DNA of 16,089 nt from Oscillospiraceae bacterium (GTDB lineage Bacteria > Bacillota_A > Clostridia > Oscillospirales > Ruminococcaceae): NCBI GenBank assembly GCA_017400025.1, contig JAFQAF010000043.1, positions 1-16,089 of the forward strand. The letters are read 5' to 3'. The notes under the pieces are model-generated. The model worked only from the letters and a program-made list of their open reading frames with translations, did not search any database and had not been told where the DNA came from. The translations under genes were made by a program, and so were the position numbers. Positions within the stretch are counted from its first letter, which is position 1. Each line of letters starts with the position of its first letter. Below, one piece after another: positions 13,158-16,089 of this stretch.

Positions 13158-16089
13158 ATGCCAAAGAGAAAAGATATTAAGAAAATTCTGGTGATAGGCT
13201 CCGGCCCTATCGTAATCGGTCAGGCTGCTGAATTTGACTATGCAGGTACACAGGCTTGCCTGGCTCTGAAAGAAGAAGGTTATGAAGTTGTTCTTATCAA
13301 CTCTAACCCTGCCACTATCATGACAGATACAAAAATGGCTGACAAAGTGTATATGGAACCGCTTACACTTGAATATGTGGCCAGAATTATCCGTTTTGAA
13401 AGACCTGATGCAATCGTTCCGGGTCTTGGCGGCCAGACAGGCCTGAACCTGTGCGTACAGCTGGGTGAAAAAGGCGTTCTGGATGAATGTCAGGTTGAAG
13501 TGCTGGGCACAAAAATCGAATCCATCAAAAAAGCTGAAGACAGAGAACTGTTCAAAAACATGTGTGAAGAACTGGGCGAACCTGTTATCCCTTCAGAAAT
13601 CGTTACATCCGTTGAAGACGGCGTGAAAGCTGCTGCAACTATCGGCTATCCTGTAGTTCTCCGTCCTGCATTTACACTTGGCGGCACAGGCGGCGGCTTT
13701 GCAGACAACGAAGAAGAATTCCTTGTAAAAATCGAACACGCCCTGTCCCTGTCTCCTGTACATCAGGTTCTGGTTGAAAAATCAGTAAAAGGCTATCAGG
13801 AAATCGAATTTGAAGTAATGCGTGATGCAACAGACAAAGCAATCGCTATCTGCGATATGGAAAACTTTGACCCTGTTGGCGTTCACACAGGTGACTCCAT
13901 CGTATTTGCACCTTGCCAGACAATCACAGAAGAACAGAAAGCAATGCTGAAAGCATCTGCTCTGAAAATTCTTCGCCATCTGGAAATTGCAGGCGGCTGT
14001 AACGTACAGTTTGCTCTGAAACCGGGCACAATGGAATACTATCTCATCGAAATCAACCCACGTGTATCCCGTTCTTCCGCTCTGGCTTCCAAAGCTACAG
14101 CATACCCAATCGCACGTGTTACAGCAAAAATCGCTGTAGGTCTTACACTGGACGAAATCGATATCAGCGGTATCCCTGCATCCATCGAACCTGCAATCGA
14201 CTACAAGGTAGCAAAAGTTGCACGTTTCCCATTTGATAAATTCACATCCGCTTCCAAACAGCTGTCCACACAGATGAAGGCAACAGGTGAAGTTATGTCC
14301 CTGGGCCAGTCTGTACAGGAAATCATGCTGAAGGCAGTACGCGGTCTGGAAATCGGCGTTGACCACTTTGAAATGAAAAAATTCAAAGACTGGTCACTGG
14401 AAGACCTTATGACAGAAATCGTTACACCTACAGACGAAAGACTGTTTGCACTGTGCGAAGCAATCAGAAAGGGTGCAACAAACGAAGAAATCGCAGATTC
14501 CACAAAAATCGTTATCGAATTTGTGCAGATGCTGCGCGAAGTTGTTGAATACGAAAAAGTTCTGGCTGAAAACGTAAAAGACGTGGAAGTTCTGAGAAAA
14601 GCTAAAGATATGGGCTTTTCCGACAGCTACATCGCAAAAGTATGGGGCATGGACAAACTTGACCTGTTCCGCTTCAGAAAAGAAAACGGCGTAATGCCAA
14701 TCTACCGCATCGTTGACAACGTTGAACATCAGCAGGACTATGTACCATACTTCTACTCCTGCTACCACGGTGAAAACGAAAGCATTATCACAGACAAGAA
14801 AAAGATTCTGGTTCTCGGTTCCGGCCCTATCAGAATCGGCCAGGGTGTTGAATTTGACTACTCCACAGTTCACGCTGTATGGGCTATCAAGGAAGCAGGC
14901 TATGAAGCCATCATCATCAACAACAACCCTGAAACAGTTTCCACAGACTATACAACAGCTGACAAGCTGTACTTTGAACCGCTGACAGTTGAAGACGTAA
15001 TGAACGTTATCGATATGGAAAAACCGGACGGCGTTATCGTTTCCCTGGGCGGCCAGACAGCTATCAACCTGGCAAACGACCTGAAAGAACTGGGCGTAAA
15101 CATTGTGGGCACAGACGTTGATGCTATCGAAAGAGCTGAAAACCGTGACAGCTTTGAAAAAATCATGCACACACTGGGCATTCCTGAACCGGAAGGACAG
15201 GCTGTTACAAACATTCCTGACGGTATCAAGGTTGCAAACAGAATCGGCTACCCTGTGCTTGTACGTCCTTCCTATGTTCTGGGCGGCCGTGCAATGCAGA
15301 TTGTTCATTCTGATGACGACCTGAAAAAATACCTGCAGACAGCTGTTCTTGTAGACGAAGACCAGCCGGTTCTGGTTGACAAATACATCATCGGTAAAGA
15401 GCTGGAAACAGACGCTATCTGTGACGGCAAGGATGTATTCATCCCTGGTATTATGGAACACGTTGAAGAAACAGGCATTCACTCCGGTGACTCTATCTCT
15501 GTATACCCAGCATACACAGTACCTGAATCTGTAAAACAGACAATCATCGACTACACAGTTCGTCTGGGTCTGGGCATCGGCATTAAAGGTCTGTTCAACA
15601 TTCAGTTCATCGTTGACGAATTCAACAATGTATATGTAATCGAAGTTAACCCTCGTTCTTCCAGAACAGTACCATTCCTGTCCAAAGCAACAGGCGTACC
15701 AATGGCCAACATTGCTACTAAAGTAATGCTGGGCTACAGCCTGAAAGAACTGGGCTACGGCACATATATGCAGGAACCTGCAAAACGCTACTATGTAAAA
15801 GCACCTACATTCTCATTCTCAAAAATCCGTGGTCTTGACGCTTACCTGTCACCTGAAATGAAATCCACTGGTGAAGCAATCGGTTACGATAAATCCCTGA
15901 ACCGTGCACTGTACAAAGCACTGCAGGCTTCCGGTATCAAAGTGCAGAATTTCGGCACAGTATTTGTAACACTGGCTGACAAAGACAAACAGCGCGCACT
16001 GCCACTGGTAAGACGTTTCTACAACCTGGGCTTCAACATCGAAGCTACAGCCGGTACAGCAGCATTCCTGAAACGCAACGGTATTAAAA
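13158..16089 (+). CDS. carB: Carbamoyl phosphate synthase large chain, partial (3' end beyond window)
   Basis: The reading frame is open for 977 codons and leaves the window; the full protein is usually about 1,060-1,075 residues. It makes carbamoyl phosphate from bicarbonate, ammonia and two ATP for pyrimidines and arginine. The two homologous halves are clear. The first begins ILVIGSGPIVIGQAAEFDYAG, with LRPAFTLGGTGGG in its ATP-grasp domain; the second begins near residue 547 with ILVLGSGPIRIGQGVEFDY, with SLGGQTAINLA and RPSYVLGGRAM. The last visible part (from about residue 930; GTAAFLKRNGI) belongs to the C-terminal allosteric domain. ATG 13158 fits the family N-terminus (MPKRKDIKKI) but has no ribosome binding site within 20 nt. 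The glutaminase gene carA, which precedes carB in Bacillus-type operons, is absent here. Codon use is strongly biased, suggesting high expression. Confidence 0.96.
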   Translation, partial: MPKRKDIKKILVIGSGPIVIGQAAEFDYAGTQACLALKEEGYEVVLINSNPATIMTDTKMADKVYMEPLTLEYVARIIRFERPDAIVPGLGGQTGLNLCVQLGEKGVLDECQVEVLGTKIESIKKAEDRELFKNMCEELGEPVIPSEIVTSVEDGVKAAATIGYPVVLRPAFTLGGTGGGFADNEEEFLVKIEHALSLSPVHQVLVEKSVKGYQEIEFEVMRDATDKAIAICDMENFDPVGVHTGDSIVFAPCQTITEEQKAMLKASALKILRHLEIAGGCNVQFALKPGTMEYYLIEINPRVSRSSALASKATAYPIARVTAKIAVGLTLDEIDISGIPASIEPAIDYKVAKVARFPFDKFTSASKQLSTQMKATGEVMSLGQSVQEIMLKAVRGLEIGVDHFEMKKFKDWSLEDLMTEIVTPTDERLFALCEAIRKGATNEEIADSTKIVIEFVQMLREVVEYEKVLAENVKDVEVLRKAKDMGFSDSYIAKVWGMDKLDLFRFRKENGVMPIYRIVDNVEHQQDYVPYFYSCYHGENESIITDKKKILVLGSGPIRIGQGVEFDYSTVHAVWAIKEAGYEAIIINNNPETVSTDYTTADKLYFEPLTVEDVMNVIDMEKPDGVIVSLGGQTAINLANDLKELGVNIVGTDVDAIERAENRDSFEKIMHTLGIPEPEGQAVTNIPDGIKVANRIGYPVLVRPSYVLGGRAMQIVHSDDDLKKYLQTAVLVDEDQPVLVDKYIIGKELETDAICDGKDVFIPGIMEHVEETGIHSGDSISVYPAYTVPESVKQTIIDYTVRLGLGIGIKGLFNIQFIVDEFNNVYVIEVNPRSSRTVPFLSKATGVPMANIATKVMLGYSLKELGYGTYMQEPAKRYYVKAPTFSFSKIRGLDAYLSPEMKSTGEAIGYDKSLNRALYKALQASGIKVQNFGTVFVTLADKDKQRALPLVRRFYNLGFNIEATAGTAAFLKRNGIK

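Noticed and set aside
14394..15482. 362-codon open frame antisense to carB
   Set aside because: Same cause as in pyrB; the carB frame is clearly the coding one and the antisense product is low in complexity and Cys/Phe/Val-rich.

Overview
The window looks like chromosomal DNA of a low-to-mid GC, probably anaerobic member of the Bacillota (Firmicutes), most likely a clostridial or related lineage. This rests on a textbook T-box leader, strong Gram-positive ribosome binding sites, a Bacillus-type aspartate carbamoyltransferase, a clostridial-style DNA polymerase IV and a ferredoxin-type aldo/keto reductase. No tRNA or rRNA gene, CRISPR array, insertion sequence, prophage or integrase was seen. 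The region reads as ordinary core genome with several RNA-level regulatory elements.

Layout. (1) 1-190: the 3' end of a branched-chain amino acid ABC ATPase (LivF-like) and a terminator shared with a convergent, membrane-anchored metallophosphoesterase (203-1072, minus). (2) 1255-3959: a sigma-A type promoter, a T-box riboswitch with a likely His (CAC) specifier, then a three-gene polar amino acid ABC importer (lipoprotein, permease, ATPase) closed by a 16-bp bidirectional terminator. (3) 3981-4917, minus: uracil-DNA glycosylase followed after 3 nt by a 71-residue two-helix membrane protein. (4) 4948-7455, minus: DNA polymerase IV (dinB) followed by an isoaspartyl-dipeptidase-like amidohydrolase and a terminator. 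(5) 7569-10491, minus: a likely three-gene unit from a good promoter, encoding a 4-helix membrane protein, a DUF2812-type membrane protein and an aldo/keto reductase with a ferredoxin domain. (6) 10571-16089, plus: pyrimidine biosynthesis genes pyrB, pyrC and carB (carB runs off the window), with an attenuator-like leader before pyrB and a 270-bp gap rich in inverted repeats before pyrC.

Function. The ABC importer is predicted to be switched on by an uncharged tRNA, probably tRNA-His, so it is a candidate histidine importer of the HisXYZ type. PyrB, PyrC and CarB supply the first steps of UMP synthesis. The gene order matches Bacillus pyrB-pyrC-carA-carB except that carA is absent between pyrC and carB. 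No clearly new biological system is visible. The most useful leads are the T-box and its discriminator mismatch, the compact pyrB leader switch, the missing carA with a poorly placed ribosome binding site before carB, and the Lys-to-Glu change at the metal-bridging position of the isoaspartyl dipeptidase homologue.
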